A stretch of 64,000 nt of DNA. Origin: Novosphingobium clariflavum. GTDB taxonomy: Bacteria > Pseudomonadota > Alphaproteobacteria > Sphingomonadales > Sphingomonadaceae. Numbering within the stretch: position 1 is the stretch's first letter; each line of letters opens with the position of its first letter. The position numbers were made by a program, and so were the translations under genes. The stretch covers positions 339,137 to 403,136 of the forward strand of contig NZ_JAPCWC010000004.1 in NCBI RefSeq assembly GCF_026420865.1, read 5' to 3'. The notes beneath the pieces are model-generated. The model saw nothing but the letters and a program-made list of their open reading frames with translations, was not told the origin of the DNA and did no database searches. Positions 9,239 through 19,145 of this stretch are shown in pieces.

Positions 9239-10186
9239 ATGGAGCGCACCAGTCGACCCGAACGCCTCGCCGCCGATTCCGCAGGGCTTGCCCGCGCCGC
9301 CGAACTGCTGCGGGCGAGCGGGCTTGTCGCGATTCCGACCGAGACGGTCTATGGCCTATGCGCCAGGGCGGATCGGGACGAATCCGTTGCCGCGATCTAC
9401 CGCGCCAAGGGGCGGCCGAGCTTCAATCCGCTGATCGTCCACGTCGCCGACATCGAGGGCGCGCGCGCCGTTGCCCGCTTCGATCCACGCGCCGAGGCGT
9501 TGGCTGCGGCGTTCTGGCCCGGGGCGCTGACGATGGTGCTGCCGCTGGCAGAGGGGGCGGCGATCGCGCCTGCGGTGACCGCGGGGCTGCCCACGGTGGC
9601 GCTGCGCTGTCCGGCCCATCCGGTGATGCGCGAGGTGATCGCGCGCTGCGGTTTGCCGCTGGCCGGGCCTTCGGCCAATCGCAGCGGCGGCGTCAGTCCG
9701 ACCACGGCGGAGCATGTCGTTTCCTCGCTTGGGGAGCGGGTGGATGCGGTGGTCGATGGCGGTGCCTGCGAGGCAGGGCTGGAATCGACCATCGTCGCCT
9801 TGCGCGGGGATGGGCGCTGGCAGGTGCTGCGCCCCGGTCCGATCCCGCAAGCGCGGATTCGTGCGATTCTCGGCACCGATCCTGACGCCGTGACGTCACA
9901 GGAAATCGAGGCGCCGGGGCAACTCGCCAGCCATTACGCGCCCGGCAAACCGGTGCGTCTCGATGCGCTGGACGCCGAGGCGGACGAGTTTCACATCGGT
10001 TTCGGCGCGGTGGCTGGTCATGCTTCGCTCTCCGCTTCGGGCGACCTCGCCGAAGCGGCCTCGCGGCTCTATGCGCTGCTGCACGAAGGCGCCGCCGCCG
10101 ATTTCCCGCGCATCGCGGTGGCACCGGTGCCGGAAGGCGGAATCGGTGCCGCGATCAACGACCGCCTGCGCCGCGCCGCGGCCTGA
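9239..10186 (+). CDS. L-threonylcarbamoyladenylate synthase (Sua5/YwlC/YrdC type)
   Basis: Makes threonylcarbamoyl-AMP from threonine, bicarbonate and ATP, the first step of t6A37 tRNA modification. N-terminal YrdC domain, residues 17-200: PTETVYGLCARA, KGRPSFNPLIVHV (the K-x-R of the active site), LPTVALRCPAHP and GPSANRSGG. A linker and a C-terminal Sua5 domain begin at about residue 225 (GQLASHYAPGKPVRL), so this is the long Sua5 form rather than short TsaC. 315 residues. The ATG start is directly divergent from the acyl-CoA dehydrogenase. Confidence 0.94.
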   Translation: MERTSRPERLAADSAGLARAAELLRASGLVAIPTETVYGLCARADRDESVAAIYRAKGRPSFNPLIVHVADIEGARAVARFDPRAEALAAAFWPGALTMVLPLAEGAAIAPAVTAGLPTVALRCPAHPVMREVIARCGLPLAGPSANRSGGVSPTTAEHVVSSLGERVDAVVDGGACEAGLESTIVALRGDGRWQVLRPGPIPQARIRAILGTDPDAVTSQEIEAPGQLASHYAPGKPVRLDALDAEADEFHIGFGAVAGHASLSASGDLAEAASRLYALLHEGAAADFPRIAVAPVPEGGIGAAINDRLRRAAA

Positions 10187-10192
10187 ATCGGG

Positions 10193-10534
10193 TCAGCGCC
10201 GCGGCGGGGTACGCGGGGTGGCGGCCGGCGTCAGATACTGGATTTCGGCGTAGTCGTCGCGGGCCTTGGTGCAGGCATCGCGGTCGCCGCGATCACATTC
10301 CTTGAGGTGGCGCTGGTACTGGCGCTCGAGCTTGCCAAGCTTCTCGTCCCGCTTGCGCATGGCGCGACCGCGTTTCTCGTCGGCTTCGGACTGGCTGGTG
10401 GTGGCCATGTCGACCGCCGATCCGGCGATGCGAACCGGCGCCGTCACCACGGCGCCCACAGTGCTGACGCAGCCGCCCAGCGGCAGCGCGAGGAGGGCGA
10501 GCGGGATCAACGGGGTGCGCAAGGAGCGGGTCAT
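10193..10534 (-). CDS. Small predicted lipoprotein, unknown function
   Basis: 113 residues from ATG 10534. An N-terminal hydrophobic segment ends in the lipobox LPLGGC, predicting lipidation at Cys22. The mature part is short, charged and probably helical (SEADEKRGRAMRKRDEKLGKLERQYQRH), contains two further cysteines (KECDRGDRDACTKARDDY) and ends in a Pro/Thr/Arg tail. Not a family I can name. It stops 6 bp from the convergent Sua5 stop. A longer start at 10570 would bury the signal sequence and is less likely. Confidence 0.8.
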   Translation of the reverse strand: MTRSLRTPLIPLALLALPLGGCVSTVGAVVTAPVRIAGSAVDMATTSQSEADEKRGRAMRKRDEKLGKLERQYQRHLKECDRGDRDACTKARDDYAEIQYLTPAATPRTPPRR

Positions 10535-10596
10535 GGCGGCGAACCTGTCACGTCGCGGCTGACAGGACAATGAATACCAGCGCCGGGGCTGGGGGC

Positions 10597-10636
10597 AAAA
10601 GGAAGGGCCGCCCCCTTGCGGGAGCGGCCCTTCCTG
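10597..10636 (-). terminator. Rho-independent terminator of carD
   Basis: On the minus strand, a 12-bp stem (AGGAAGGGCCGC / GCGGCCCTTCCT, arms 10625-10636 and 10601-10612) is followed by TTTT, 31 bp beyond the carD stop. Confidence 0.8.
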
Positions 10637-10666
10637 AAATCGAGCGATGCCCGTTCCGATCGAGGA

Positions 10667-11200
10667 TCAGACGGCTTCGGCGCTCTCGTAGTACTTGGGA
10701 GCATACTCGTTGAGGATCGCGAGGATCTTCTTGAGCGCGCCCTGTTCGTCGGTCTTTTCCATGGCCGCCAGTTCGCGCGCGAGGCGCGAGGAAGCGGCCT
10801 CGAAGATCTGGCGTTCGGAATAGCTCTGCTCGGGCTGGTCGTCGGCACGGAACAGGTCACGGGTCACTTCGGCGATCGACACGAGGTCGCCCGAATTGAT
10901 CTTGGCTTCATATTCCTGGGCGCGGCGCGACCACATGGTGCGCTTGACCTTGGGTTTACCCTTGAGCGTGTCGAGTGCTTCGCGCAGAGTCTTGTCCGAA
11001 GACAGCTTGCGCATCCCGATGGCTTCGACCTTGTTCATGGGAACGCGCAGAGTCATGCGTTCCTTTTCGAACCGAAGCACATAAAGCTCGAGCTGCATCC
11101 CGGCAATTTCCTGCTTCTGGAGCTCGATAACACGGCCCACGCCGTGCTTGGGATAAACGACGTAATCTCCAACATCGAAGGCATCGGCCTTGGTTGCCAT
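10667..11200 (-). CDS. carD: CarD/CdnL-family RNA polymerase-binding transcription factor
   Basis: CarD binds the RNA polymerase beta subunit through its N-terminal Tudor-like domain (residues 7-60: FDVGDYVVYPKHGVGRV) and stabilises open complexes, notably at rRNA and other promoters with poor -10 elements. The helical C-terminal DNA-contacting domain includes KPKVKRTMWSRRAQEYE and ends in a coiled segment. 177 residues, normal length. ATG start, own terminator, and a 350-bp upstream gap separating it from fdxA. Confidence 0.95.
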   Translation of the reverse strand: MATKADAFDVGDYVVYPKHGVGRVIELQKQEIAGMQLELYVLRFEKERMTLRVPMNKVEAIGMRKLSSDKTLREALDTLKGKPKVKRTMWSRRAQEYEAKINSGDLVSIAEVTRDLFRADDQPEQSYSERQIFEAASSRLARELAAMEKTDEQGALKKILAILNEYAPKYYESAEAV

Positions 11201-11550
11201 TTATCGTCCTTTCACCTGCAGGTTCTTTGCCTTACCTACGGCCTGGGAGAAACCCGGGGGGTGCGACAATGGAGACAATAGTCTCCGCCGCCCGGTCAGA
11301 TCACTCTCCCAACCGTCTGCTTTCGAACCCTGCCTCGCAATGAAAACGGCTGCCAAAACGGGCGGGGAGCCCGGGCAGTCGAACGATTATATAGCACCGA
11401 TGTGATAAAATTACCAGAGCCGTACGCAGAATTAACCCTGCACCACGCGGGGATACCCATGCGCGGTACAGGATCTGGTCGCAAGTGCCTCTGGTCAGAA
11501 GGAAACCGCGAGGATTCCGGTCTCCTCCAGGACGCCAGAGCGGGGTAAGA
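11201..11550. other. Intergenic region upstream of carD, no gene
   Basis: 350 bp between fdxA and carD, the expected carD promoter. I see a short inverted repeat GGAGAC-aata-GTCTCC near 11272 and an A/T-richer patch around 11384-11412, but no ORF with coding character and no recognisable RNA. Confidence 0.5.
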
Positions 11551-11889
11551 TCAGTCGCCCTCGCCGGGTTCGGGCGAAAAATACTTTTCGAGCTTGTTCT
11601 CTTCGCCGCGCATGGCGTCGGCATCGGCCGGCGCGTCCTTCTTGGTGGTCAGGTTCGGCCACTCGGCGGAATACTTGGCGTTGAGTTCGAGCCACTGCTC
11701 GAGGCCGCTCTCGGTATCGGGCAGGATCGCTTCGGCGGGGCACTCAGGCTCGCAGACGCCGCAGTCGATGCACTCGCTGGGATTGATCACCAGCATGTTC
11801 TCGCCCTCGTAGAAGCAGTCCACCGGACAGACTTCGACGCAATCCATGTACTTGCACCGGATGCAATTGTCGGTGACGACATAGGTCAT
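11551..11889 (-). CDS. fdxA: 7Fe ferredoxin FdxA ([3Fe-4S][4Fe-4S])
   Basis: Small electron carrier like Azotobacter FdI. Cysteines at 9, 12, 17, 21, 25, 40, 43, 46 and 50 reproduce the FdI pattern: 9/17/50 for the 3Fe cluster, 21/40/43/46 for the 4Fe cluster, with 12 and 25 matching its free cysteines. The C-terminal extension ([16 protein letters not shown]) is typical. 112 residues. Downstream of the S4 protein by 15 bp and probably cotranscribed with it and the helicase. Confidence 0.95.
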   Translation of the reverse strand: MTYVVTDNCIRCKYMDCVEVCPVDCFYEGENMLVINPSECIDCGVCEPECPAEAILPDTESGLEQWLELNAKYSAEWPNLTTKKDAPADADAMRGEENKLEKYFSPEPGEGD

Positions 11890-11904
11890 GGCTGCGTATT
11901 CCTC

Positions 11905-12201
11905 TTAGACGGCCTCGTTGCGGTTGGCCGCTGCTATGGGATCAGCGGGCCCCGCGTCAAGCACTCTATAGCAGGACTGCGCCTCGGGGGCAGGGCCGCG
12001 GCGTTCGGGAAGCGATAGGATTTCTATCACCCTTGCACCCTGCGCTGTCGGCAGGGTGAGGATATCGCCGCAGACGACCTTCTGGTGGGCCCGCTCGATC
12101 CGCTTGCCGTTGATTCGCAGATGGCCGGATTCGGCGAGGCTCTGGGCAAGCGGCCGGGTCTTGGTGAGGCGCAGGAACCAGAGCAGCTTGTCGATCCTCA
12201 A
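11905..12201 (-). CDS. S4-domain RNA-binding protein (HslR-like)
   Basis: 98 residues with one S4 RNA-binding domain at residues 1-60 (MRIDKLLWFLRLTKTRPLAQSLAESGHLRING), as in the heat-shock protein Hsp15, which rescues stalled 50S subunits carrying nascent chains. The basic C-terminal tail of E. coli Hsp15 is shorter here. 34 bp after the helicase stop and just before fdxA; this trio is conserved in alphaproteobacteria. Confidence 0.9.
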   Translation of the reverse strand: MRIDKLLWFLRLTKTRPLAQSLAESGHLRINGKRIERAHQKVVCGDILTLPTAQGARVIEILSLPERRGPAPEAQSCYRVLDAGPADPIAAANRNEAV

Positions 12202-12235
12202 GCGCCTGCCTCCGTTCCCGTGCCCGCGGTGCCCA

Positions 12236-14791
12236 TCAGCGGGAGATCAGTTCGCCCAGCGCCGCGAAGGCGCTGTCCTTGCGGATGGGCTGCGGGCGCT
12301 GTTCCTCGGCCTGCCGCCGTGGCGGCCGCCAGCGCCAGCGCACCGGGGCCGGGGGACCGTGGGCATCCTCGGCCAGCGGGCGGGGCATGACCGGCTGGAA
12401 ACCGGCCATGCGCAGCAGGCGGGCATAACTGGCGGTGGTCAGCCCCATCGACACGGCGCGCGCCGGATCGAGCGCGAAATCGCGCGATGCGGCGCCGCTG
12501 CCGCGGGCCTCGTGGGCTTCGCGCAGCAGCTTCTCGGCCATGTCGAGGCGGATCAGCTGCTTGCCGAGATTGCGGTAGCCGGGCGCGCGCTGGCGCTTGG
12601 CGGCATCCATGGCGGGCGGCATCGCCGCGTCGGGCTCGCCGCCCGGGGCCGGTTTTCCGGCGATCCGGGCAAGCTGGCGCCACAGCGCGATCGGGCCGGG
12701 TTTCAGCATGGCGGGAACGAACAGGTCGAGCGCGCCGACCCGCACGCCGAGCCTGGCGAGCATGGTACGGCGCTGCTTGTCGAGCCGGTCGACCCCGGTT
12801 TCCTCCCGCGCGCAAAGGCCGCCGCATTCGACCAGCGCGATCAGCAGGGCGCGCAGGTCCGGTCCGGCATCCTCGGTGCGGCTGGCCTCGTCGAGCTTCG
12901 CCAGCGGCGCGAGCGGCGCCAGCGCGGTGTCCAGCCAGGCTTCGAGCGCGGCCACCAGGGCCTTGCGCGAAGGGCCGGGCACGGCATCGAGCACGCGGTC
13001 GGGCACCAGGGAGGGCGTCAGCAGCGACCGGCCGGGCCCGAGCGCGGCGATTTTCTCGCCTTCCCAGCGGATCTGGCCGGCATCCAGGGTCAGCTCCGCG
13101 CTGCCGTCGTGAATCGCGGCGGCCAGGGCATCGGCGCGGCGCTGGAGCAGGGCGGGCAAGTGGCGCTCGGCCGCCGCCAGCAGCAGCTTGCGGTCGGTGA
13201 GGCGGGTGCCGGGATCGACCTGGAAGGCGAAACCGCGCAGCGAGCCGATATGCTCGCCTTCGACCAGCACTTCCTCGTCTTCGAGGCGGACCGAGAGCAG
13301 TCCGGCGTCGGGGCCGAGTTTCTTCATGAGCACGGCAGTCCTGCGATTGATGAAACGTTCGGTAAGCTTGCCATGAAGCGCATCGGAGAGCCGCGCCTCG
13401 ACCGCCCGGGCACGCGCCGCCATTTCCTCGCGGGCGAGCACCCAGTCGGGGCGCTGGGCGATATAGGCCCAGGACCGGATCGCGGCAATCCGGCCCTGCA
13501 GGGTGTCGATGTCGCCGCCGGTGCGGTCGAGCTGGGCGATCTGCTGGGCCATGTAGTCGGCGCCGAGCTGGCCGTGGCGCAGGTCCTGCCAGAGCCGGGC
13601 GACAAAGCGGGAATGGGTCTCCGCACCCTGCTGGCGGAAATCGGGCAGGCGGCAGACGTCCCAGAACCGGGCGACCTGGGCATGGCCGCGCACCGAGGCG
13701 GCAATCTCGCCGTCCTCGGAGAGGCGCTTGAGCACGGCCAGGTCGATCGCTTCGGGGGCCGGCGCCAGTTCGGCGCGATCGGGCGGGGTTTCGAGATCGC
13801 CGATCAGCGCGGCGATGCTGTCGAAGCGCGGTTCGGGCTCGCGCCAGAACAGCTTGGTCAGCGGCGGGAAGCGGTGCTCCTCGATCGCGTAGATCTCTTC
13901 CGGCTCGAATTCGGAATCGTGCCCGCCCGAACCGGTGAGGGTGCCGAAGCTGCCGTCGGTCTGGTGGCGCCCGGCGCGTCCGGCGATCTGCGCCATTTCC
14001 GAGGTGGTCAGGCGGCGATGGCGGCGCCCGTCGTATTTCGAGAGCCCGGCAAAGGCGACATGCTGGACATCGAGGTTGAGCCCCATGCCGATGGCATCGG
14101 TGGCGACGAGATAGTCGACTTCGCCCGACTGGTAGAGCTCGACCTGCGCATTGCGCGTCTGCGGGCTGAGCGCGCCCATGACCACGGCGGCGCCGCCGCG
14201 AAAGCGCCGCAGCATTTCGGCGATGGCGTAGACCTGCTCGGTCGAGAAGGCGACGATGGCACTGCGTGGCGGGATCCGGCTGAGCTTCTTCGCGCCGATA
14301 TGCGAGAGCGTGGAGAAGCGCGGGCGGGTGATCACCTCGACGCCGGGCACCAGTGCCTTCACCAGCGGCTCGATGGTGGAAGAGCCCAGGATCATCGTCT
14401 CCTCGCGCCCGCGGGCGTGGAGCAGGCGGTCGGTGAAGACATGGCCGCGCTCGCGGTCGGCACCGATCTGGGCCTCGTCGATGGCCACGAAGGCAAGGCT
14501 GCGGTCGGTCACCGGCATCGCTTCGGCGGTGCAGAGCAGGTAGCGCGCGTTCTTCGGCTCGATCCGCTCCTCGCCGGTGATCAGCGCGACGTTGGCCTCG
14601 CCCTTGATCTTGCAGACGCGGTCGTAGACCTCGCGGGCGAGCAGGCGCAGGGGGAAGCCGATGGCACCGCTGGAATGGGCGCAGAGCCGCTCGATGGCGA
14701 GGTGGGTCTTGCCGGTGTTCGTTGGTCCGAGCACCGCCTTGACCCCGCTGGGAGCGTCGTTTCGCGACGAAGCATGCGGCTTGTAAGGCAT
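12236..14791 (-). CDS. SUV3-like superfamily II RNA/DNA helicase
   Basis: Helicase related to mitochondrial Suv3. Motif I GPTNTGKT at residues 22-29, Walker B DEAQ (AIDEAQIG, about 110), motif III GSSTIEP, then a second RecA fold with TDAIGMGLNLD and motif VI QIAGRAGRH. Arg- and Ala-rich C-terminal domain, total 851 residues. A role in RNA turnover is inferred from Suv3. First gene of the leftward helicase-S4-fdxA unit; ATG start. Long open frames on the opposite strand here are GC-driven shadows. Confidence 0.9.
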   Translation of the reverse strand: MPYKPHASSRNDAPSGVKAVLGPTNTGKTHLAIERLCAHSSGAIGFPLRLLAREVYDRVCKIKGEANVALITGEERIEPKNARYLLCTAEAMPVTDRSLAFVAIDEAQIGADRERGHVFTDRLLHARGREETMILGSSTIEPLVKALVPGVEVITRPRFSTLSHIGAKKLSRIPPRSAIVAFSTEQVYAIAEMLRRFRGGAAVVMGALSPQTRNAQVELYQSGEVDYLVATDAIGMGLNLDVQHVAFAGLSKYDGRRHRRLTTSEMAQIAGRAGRHQTDGSFGTLTGSGGHDSEFEPEEIYAIEEHRFPPLTKLFWREPEPRFDSIAALIGDLETPPDRAELAPAPEAIDLAVLKRLSEDGEIAASVRGHAQVARFWDVCRLPDFRQQGAETHSRFVARLWQDLRHGQLGADYMAQQIAQLDRTGGDIDTLQGRIAAIRSWAYIAQRPDWVLAREEMAARARAVEARLSDALHGKLTERFINRRTAVLMKKLGPDAGLLSVRLEDEEVLVEGEHIGSLRGFAFQVDPGTRLTDRKLLLAAAERHLPALLQRRADALAAAIHDGSAELTLDAGQIRWEGEKIAALGPGRSLLTPSLVPDRVLDAVPGPSRKALVAALEAWLDTALAPLAPLAKLDEASRTEDAGPDLRALLIALVECGGLCAREETGVDRLDKQRRTMLARLGVRVGALDLFVPAMLKPGPIALWRQLARIAGKPAPGGEPDAAMPPAMDAAKRQRAPGYRNLGKQLIRLDMAEKLLREAHEARGSGAASRDFALDPARAVSMGLTTASYARLLRMAGFQPVMPRPLAEDAHGPPAPVRWRWRPPRRQAEEQRPQPIRKDSAFAALGELISR

Positions 14792-14868
14792 TACCCGCCT
14801 GATTTGGCATTCGCGCCGGGCGCCCGCAAGACTCGGTTCGCCGAAAAACGGGTCAGAAATCCACAGCG

Positions 14869-14885
14869 TTAGGTGGCAATTAACC
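14869..14885. promoter_or_regulatory. Candidate CtrA-type box
   Basis: TTAG-N7-TTAACC, one mismatch from the TTAA-N7-TTAA(C) element bound by CtrA in Caulobacter. It lies in the divergent gap, 78 bp from the helicase start and 158 bp from the M23 peptidase start. A single weak site; inference only. Confidence 0.3.
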
Positions 14886-15042
14886 TTGTTGGCGCAGAAG
14901 GCAGGGCCAAGCCCTTCGTCGGGCGCGCGATTTTTGAAGCCCCAGGCTTCGCAACAAGGACGGGCATCTGTTCAAGGATCTTGGACATGGCGGGGGGCTG
15001 GAAGAGCGCCTCGAAGCGGGGCAGGGCGGCGCGCAGGCTGCC

Positions 15043-16608
15043 GTGCTGTCGCATGCGCAAGTCGTGCCCGAATCCCTGGTTGCACCGTCTCCCGCCGCCC
15101 CGTCGGACGCCGCCGCCAGACCGCGTCTGGCGCAGCGGATCGGCGCCTGGAAGCATGGCATCGAGCACTGGTGCCAGCGCATCGAGATCGCCCCAGACCT
15201 TGCCTGCGACATCGGCAGCCGCCGCTGGCTGCGCGGGATGGCGACGATGCTGGGTCTGTCGGTGGCCGCGATCGCGCTGTGGCCCGATTTTTCGTCGGTC
15301 GAGGCGGCCACCGCCGTGCCGCTCAAGGCGCGCGAGCGCGACGAGTTCCGCAGCCAGACGATCGCGCCGCTGGCGCTCGGCGCCGATGCCGGGCGGCACA
15401 TGGGGGCCAGCCCGCTGGTCCGCCCGCTTGACAGCGTGCCGGAACGGCCGAGTGTCGATCTGGTCGCCACCTTGGGCCGGGGCGACAGTTTTGCCCGGAT
15501 GCTCGAACGGGTCGGGGTCAGCGATGACGATGCCGGGCGCATCGGCGCGCTGGTCGGACAGGCGGTGCCGCTCGACCAGATCGAACCGGGCACGCAGTTC
15601 GATGTGACGCTGGGCGCCCGGCCTGCCCCCGGCGCTCCGCGGGCCCTGACCGCGATGAACTTCCGCGCGCGCTTCGACATGGACCTGACGGTCCAGCGGG
15701 GCGGCGGCGGCTTGTCGCTGGTGCGCCATCCGATTCATGTGGATGAGACGCCGCTGCGGATTCGCGGCACGGTCGGCTCCAGCCTCTATCGCTCGGCGCG
15801 CAATGCCGGGGCTCCGATCGCGGCGATCCAGGCTTACCTTCAGGCCATCGACAAGTATGTCAGCCTTGAAAGCGATATCCGCGGCAACGACGAATTCGAC
15901 ATCGTCATGGCCTACAAGCGCTCGGCCAAGGGCGAGCGGCAGGTGGGCAATCTGCTCTACGCGGGCCTTGAACATGACGGCAAACCCCGCCTGCAATTGC
16001 TGCGCTGGGGACAGGATGGCGAGATGGTGGCCGCTGCCGGCCTTGCGGAATCGCGCAGCACGGCGGCGGGCATGCCGGTGGCCGGGCACCAGACTTCGCC
16101 CTACGGTATGCGCCGCCACCCGATTCTGGGCTACGTTCGCATGCACGCCGGGATCGACTATGGCGCGGCCTATGGCTCGCCGATCTATGCCGTTGCCGAC
16201 GGTGTGGTGAGTTTCTCGGGCCGTCATGGCGGCCACGGCAACTATGTCCGTCTCGAGCATGGCGGCGGCCTTGGTACCGGCTACGGCCACATGAGCCGCA
16301 TCGCGGTTTCCGCCGGAACCCGCGTCCGCGCCGGGCAGGTGATCGGTTATGTCGGGTCCTCGGGGCTTTCGACCGGGCCGCATCTCCACTTCGAAGCCTA
16401 TCGCGGCGGACAGACGATCAATCCGGCGGGTCTGCGCTTCGTGTCGGGGCCGCGCATCGACGGCAAGGAGAAGAACGCGTTTGACGCGCGCATGAAGGCG
16501 CTGCTCAACGTGCAGCCGGGCGAGGCGCTGAGTTCGGTCGCGCCGGCGCTCAATGCCTCACCGGGCGCCCGGCGCGAGATCGACCGGCTGGAGCCCAAGA
16601 CCTTCTGA
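15043..16608 (+). CDS. M23-family metallopeptidase (murein endopeptidase), membrane anchored
   Basis: Zn-dependent LytM-type enzyme expected to cut peptidoglycan cross-links. Cytoplasmic N-terminus of about 65 residues, one membrane segment (about 66-82), a periplasmic linker with a GDSF...ML LysM/OapA-like stretch near 147, and an M23 domain from about 345. Metal ligands are intact: H368-x3-D372 in HAGIDYG and HLH at 447-449. 521 residues. GTG start; no in-frame ATG lies nearby upstream. Its active-type residues contrast with the degenerate EnvC-like protein at 54.3 kb. Confidence 0.92.
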   Translation: MLSHAQVVPESLVAPSPAAPSDAAARPRLAQRIGAWKHGIEHWCQRIEIAPDLACDIGSRRWLRGMATMLGLSVAAIALWPDFSSVEAATAVPLKARERDEFRSQTIAPLALGADAGRHMGASPLVRPLDSVPERPSVDLVATLGRGDSFARMLERVGVSDDDAGRIGALVGQAVPLDQIEPGTQFDVTLGARPAPGAPRALTAMNFRARFDMDLTVQRGGGGLSLVRHPIHVDETPLRIRGTVGSSLYRSARNAGAPIAAIQAYLQAIDKYVSLESDIRGNDEFDIVMAYKRSAKGERQVGNLLYAGLEHDGKPRLQLLRWGQDGEMVAAAGLAESRSTAAGMPVAGHQTSPYGMRRHPILGYVRMHAGIDYGAAYGSPIYAVADGVVSFSGRHGGHGNYVRLEHGGGLGTGYGHMSRIAVSAGTRVRAGQVIGYVGSSGLSTGPHLHFEAYRGGQTINPAGLRFVSGPRIDGKEKNAFDARMKALLNVQPGEALSSVAPALNASPGARREIDRLEPKTF

Positions 16609-16675
16609 TCCGTTCGGTTTCCGGCATGCGCGCGGCGCAAGCGGGTTTGCGCCCTTGGACAGTCCGTCTCATTGA

Positions 16676-17704
<1,029 letters not shown>

Positions 17705-17708
17705 CGTC

Positions 17709-18284
17709 ATGACGGACTTCCGCCTCGAAACCGACCGGCTGGTGCTGCGTAGCTGGCAGCGCGGCGACATCGCGCGTTTTGCCGAGGTGACCAACAATCC
17801 CGAGGTCATGCGCTGGCTGGGCGGGGTGATGGACGCGGAGCGGCTGGCCCAGTCGGAAGCCCGGATGATCGGTTTTCACGAGAGCTATGGGCACACGTTC
17901 TGGCTGGTCGAGCGCAAGGCGGATCATGGCGATCTCTCGGGCGAGCTGCTGGGATTCTGCGGGCTCAAGAAGATCGACGCGCCGGGGGCCTCGTTCCCCG
18001 GCGCGTTCGAGATCGGCTGGCGGATGCGCACTGACGCTCATGGCAAGGGCTATGCCAAGGAAGCGGCGATCGCCTCGCTCGATGCCGGGTTCGCAATGTT
18101 CGGCGCGGAGGAGATCTATGCGCTGACGGTGATCGAGAACGAGGCCAGTTGGGGTCTGATGCGAAGGCTGGGCATGCGCCGCCGCGAGGAGCTCGATTAC
18201 GACGATCCGCGCTTCGACATGCCGCTGCGCCGGACGATCGTCCATTCGATCACGCAGGCCGAATGGGCCGCGCAGCCGCGCTGA
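17709..18284 (+). CDS. GNAT-family N-acetyltransferase (RimJ/RimL type)
   Basis: 191-residue acetyltransferase with the N-terminal LETDRLVLRSWQRGD block and an acetyl-CoA binding region FEIGWRMRTDAHGKGYAKEAA (the GxGYA core), followed by ENEASWGLMRRLGMR. Substrate (a protein N-terminus or a small molecule) is not predictable. Start at ATG 17709, 4 bp after hemB; an in-frame start at 17670 would overlap hemB and lacks family similarity. Confidence 0.88.
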   Translation: MTDFRLETDRLVLRSWQRGDIARFAEVTNNPEVMRWLGGVMDAERLAQSEARMIGFHESYGHTFWLVERKADHGDLSGELLGFCGLKKIDAPGASFPGAFEIGWRMRTDAHGKGYAKEAAIASLDAGFAMFGAEEIYALTVIENEASWGLMRRLGMRRREELDYDDPRFDMPLRRTIVHSITQAEWAAQPR

Positions 18285-18306
18285 TCCTGGCGGGGAGGGA
18301 ACGACA

Positions 18307-18864
18307 ATGAATCGCACCGACGTGACTGTGGCTGCCTTCAATGGCAAGGCGCCGCGCATCCATTCCAGCGCCTTCATCGCGCCGGGCTGCCGGATCATCG
18401 GCGATGTCGAGATCGGGCCGGACGTCAGCATCTGGTACAACTGCGTGATCCGCGCCGATGTGAATCGCGTGGTGATCGGTGCGCGGAGCAATGTGCAGGA
18501 CGGCACGGTGATTCACTGCGACAGTCCCAAGCCCTCGCGGCCCGAAGGGTATCCGACGCTGATCGGTGAGGACGTGCTGATCGGGCATATGGCGATGGTC
18601 CATGGCTGTACGCTCGAGGATCGCGCCTTTGTGGGCCTTGGTGCCATCGTCATGGACGGTAGCCATATCGAATCCGACGGGATGCTGGCGGCGGGCGGGC
18701 AGCTTACCGGCAAGCGCATCGGCGCGCGGCAGCTCTGGATGGGGCGTCCGGCCAAGTATCTGCGCGATCTCGACGAGGCGGCGATTGCCGGCAACCAGGC
18801 GGGCGTGCAGGCCTATGTCGAGCGCGGCCGCCAGCATGCCGAGGCGCTGGGCCTCACCCGCTGA
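18307..18864 (+). CDS. Gamma-carbonic anhydrase family protein (left-handed beta-helix)
   Basis: 185-residue trimeric beta-helix protein of the YrdA/PaaY/CamH group. Hexapeptide-repeat turns run from residue 20 to 150 and metal-ligand histidines appear in VIHCD and IGHMAMVHGC. Ends with a short C-terminal helix. The stop overlaps the DUF167 start by one base (TGATG). True carbonic anhydrase activity is unproven for most members. Confidence 0.9.
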   Translation: MNRTDVTVAAFNGKAPRIHSSAFIAPGCRIIGDVEIGPDVSIWYNCVIRADVNRVVIGARSNVQDGTVIHCDSPKPSRPEGYPTLIGEDVLIGHMAMVHGCTLEDRAFVGLGAIVMDGSHIESDGMLAAGGQLTGKRIGARQLWMGRPAKYLRDLDEAAIAGNQAGVQAYVERGRQHAEALGLTR

Positions 18865-19145
18865 TGGCCAAGCCCAAGCTGGCGCTTCCTGCCGCCGAAG
18901 CGGTGCGGGCCTTGATCGATTCCGAGCAGCGGCTGGCCGTGCGGGTGACACCCGGCGCCAAGGTCGAGGCATTGGAGATCGCCGACGGGCGGATTCAGGT
19001 GAAAGTCCGCGCCAAGCCCGAAGACGGCAAGGCGAACGAGGCCGTGCGCGCGATTCTGGCGGCGGCGCTGGATCTGGCACCCTCGCGCATTGCCTTGTTG
19101 CGCGGCGCAACTTCGCGCGAGAAGCAGTTTTCCATCACACTGTAG
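18864..19145 (+). CDS. DUF167 (YggU) family protein
   Basis: 93 residues with the DUF167 signature VRVTPGAKVEALEIADGRIQVKVRAKPEDGKANEAV and the RGATSREKQF end. Small alpha/beta fold, unknown role. Coupled to the gamma-carbonic anhydrase gene. Its last 11 bp overlap, tail to tail, the end of the opposing YoaK-like gene. Confidence 0.9.
   Translation: MAKPKLALPAAEAVRALIDSEQRLAVRVTPGAKVEALEIADGRIQVKVRAKPEDGKANEAVRAILAAALDLAPSRIALLRGATSREKQFSITL

Noticed and set aside
12056..14872. Open frames of about 870-940 codons overlapping the helicase on the same and opposite strand
   Set aside because: They lie entirely over the SUV3-like helicase, whose motifs are clear, and consist of Arg/Ala/Pro-rich low-similarity sequence as expected from GC-rich shadow frames.
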